Part shown: positions 62,701-64,000 of the stretch, one piece after another
Numbering within the stretch: the first letter of the stretch is position 1
Layout of the letters: each line of letters starts with the position of its first letter
NCBI GenBank assembly: GCA_034670405.1
Contig: JAXDDX010000044.1
Coordinates: 2,288,501-2,352,500, forward strand
DNA length: 64,000 nucleotides
From: Hoplostethus atlanticus
Taxonomy: Eukaryota > Chordata > Actinopteri > Trachichthyiformes > Trachichthyidae
Direction of reading: 5' to 3'
Made by a program: the position numbers and the translations under genes
The notes under the pieces: generated by a model
Database searches by the model: none
What the model saw: the letters and a program-made list of their open reading frames with translations, nothing else
Told to the model about the DNA's origin: nothing

Positions 62701-63834
62701 CGCCCCAGAGTATAGGAAGCTGGAAAACACCATTGTTTTCCTGAAGAAACAGCAGAGATGTTCACATTTTTCAAATACGTGAACTCTGTGTATAAGCAAG
62801 CTGTTTAGATTAGACATGTTTTCCGAATGACGGCATGGCTGTGATTTTTTTAAGGAGATACAATGAATTCTGTTCTCGTCCCCGTATATTTGTAGAGGGA
62901 ACTAAGGGAGAAGCAGACTGAGATGGTGAAGACGGTGACAGCAGCAGAGAATGCCATCAACAAACTTCAAGTCAACACAGTCTCCATTGAGGTACAACAC
63001 AACTGAAACACATTATGAGCTATATACAGAAGAATCACAAGAATGTCAAAATACCTTCTGTGTGGGCAGTAAATACTGGATAACACCAGTTATTTTTGGC
63101 TATGATAATCTCTAGTCTATAAGCCCCAAGGCATAGGAACCACCCCAACCTGACAGGTTTCCCTAGCCCTGGGAGGGGGAAATCCATGTTCAGGGTGTGA
63201 GGTGTGTGGTGTGTGGTGTGTGGTTCAGGCTGTTGTCTGCTCTGACACATATAACAAAACCGTGCTTTCCTTTCTTTCTTCAGAATAGTATGAATTCATT
63301 CAAAGCGATATGCTCTAATATATATACACTTTTCTACAGCATTCAGTGACTGAGGTACGGGGGGTGATTGAGAGCCAGTTTGCAGAGCTACAGGCGATGG
63401 TGGAGAGGGCCAAGCGGGAGGTGACTGAGATCCTGGAGGGAGAAGAGAAGCAGGCTCTGAGGCAGGCTGAAGGCATACGGGTTCACCTGGAACAGAGGTG
63501 CACGGAGCTGAAGAAGACTCAGGCTCAGGTGGAGAAGCTCTCCAAAAACAAAAACGATGTGGACTTCCTACAAGTAAGGCATCACTGATACTCAGCCGGG
63601 GTGATATGATCAAGATATGGTGCCTTCTTACTTGATGAATGGTGCTTGTGTTTGCTCTATAGGAGTATTCAGAATGGAAGAAAGAGACCCCTGATATTTC
63701 CCTGCCTGGGGTCTACATTGGCCTGATGGATCGTTTAAATTCCTTCAGCCGTGTGATTACCGACTCCACTCAGGAGCTGTGTGAGAAGCTGGTGTCTTCA
63801 TACATAGAGAAACTTAAAGAGACATGCAAAAATG
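59745..63834 (+). CDS. trim16: TRIM16-like protein with RING finger (gene runs off the right edge)
   Basis: TRIM proteins are ubiquitin or SUMO-type E3 regulators. Exons seen: 59745-60498, 62896-62991, 63340-63573 and 63663-63834; the 96 and 234 base middle exons have the usual TRIM sizes. The start sits in a strong Kozak context (GCCATGG). A compact C3HC4 RING occupies residues 18-52 (C-x2-C-x11-C-x-H-x2-C-x2-C-x7-C-x2-C). A Glu/Lys-rich linker of about 90 residues follows. Two B-boxes come next (CDSCIENPCRALKSCLTCLV; CESHKWPLDLFCCADACCVC), then a coiled coil (FAELQAMVERAKREVTEILE) and EYSEWKKETPDISLPGVYIG, all close to TRIM16. The PRY/SPRY domain, if present, is outside. Exon 1 is one base too long at GG 60494-60495; removing it gives RRRIEQ/RELREKQ and phase 0. 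Human TRIM16 has no RING, so the orthology call is made on the B-box and coiled-coil region. Confidence 0.85.
60499..62895 (+). other. TRIM16-like intron 1
   Basis: 2.4 kb, AT-rich, with an imperfect tandem of TTTTTAAGAGATTTA near 61811-61845. I see no exon, RNA gene or recognisable transposon. Confidence 0.6.
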
Positions 63835-64000
63835 GTAAGTTCGTAGCATGACAGTACACACAAATTCAAAGGAAGATGCTTGGGGGGAAAAGAACACTCC
63901 TTTGACTTGCTGATGGAGACATAATCCTTTGACTCTCGGGGCGTGTTCACACTTGTCTGGCGTGTTAAGGAATCTTAAGACTGCGTGTCATAGTTTTGGA

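Overview
The window is nuclear DNA of a teleost fish. Genes are split into many GT-AG exons, the introns carry long (GT)n/(CA)n tracts, a Tc1-like end and a tRNA-derived SINE, and the reconstructed proteins are close to vertebrate orthologues I recognise. Nothing looks prokaryotic or viral. All assignments come from reading exons by eye and comparing them with remembered protein families; no search was run.

Layout: (1) 1-18598, minus strand: 5' two thirds of vinculin (vcl), 15 exons, with the promoter around 18.6-18.9 kb. (2) 22801-25126, minus: plau, a urokinase-type plasminogen activator, complete in 11 coding exons. (3) 27237-39940, plus: hid1, complete in 19 coding exons. (4) 41226-43801, minus: one otopetrin proton-channel gene (otop2/otop3-like), 7 coding exons. 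(5) 44867-49958, plus: ush1g (SANS), 3 coding exons. (6) 52295-58021, plus: fads6, a three-histidine-box desaturase, 6 coding exons. (7) 59745 to beyond the right edge, plus: a TRIM16-like gene that still has a RING finger; its C-terminal exons are outside.

Plau-vcl reproduces a neighbour pair that in human lies on chromosome 10, and hid1-otop-ush1g-fads6 reproduces a block that in human lies on 17q25. The 2.1 kb between plau and hid1 is therefore a join of two ancestral neighbourhoods. The genes share no pathway: cell adhesion, extracellular proteolysis, secretory trafficking, proton conduction, hair-cell Usher complex, lipid desaturation and ubiquitin-type signalling simply sit together.

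The most important technical observation is that five of the seven genes carry single-base insertions in short homopolymers (six in about 11.5 kb of coding sequence, no deletions). Each is proven by exon phase, and each breaks a frame that is otherwise intact. This looks like unpolished assembly rather than biology, and it would make automated gene calls truncate vcl, otop, ush1g, fads6 and trim16.

The most interesting biological candidates are: four perfect CArG boxes upstream of vcl; loss of a complete disulfide pair in the plau EGF domain; hid1 splice sites that abut long TG and CA tracts able to pair with each other; an in-frame alternative donor inside a hid1 exon; and a possible 3-nt microexon or recursive splice site in vcl. 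I saw no convincing previously undescribed multi-gene system.
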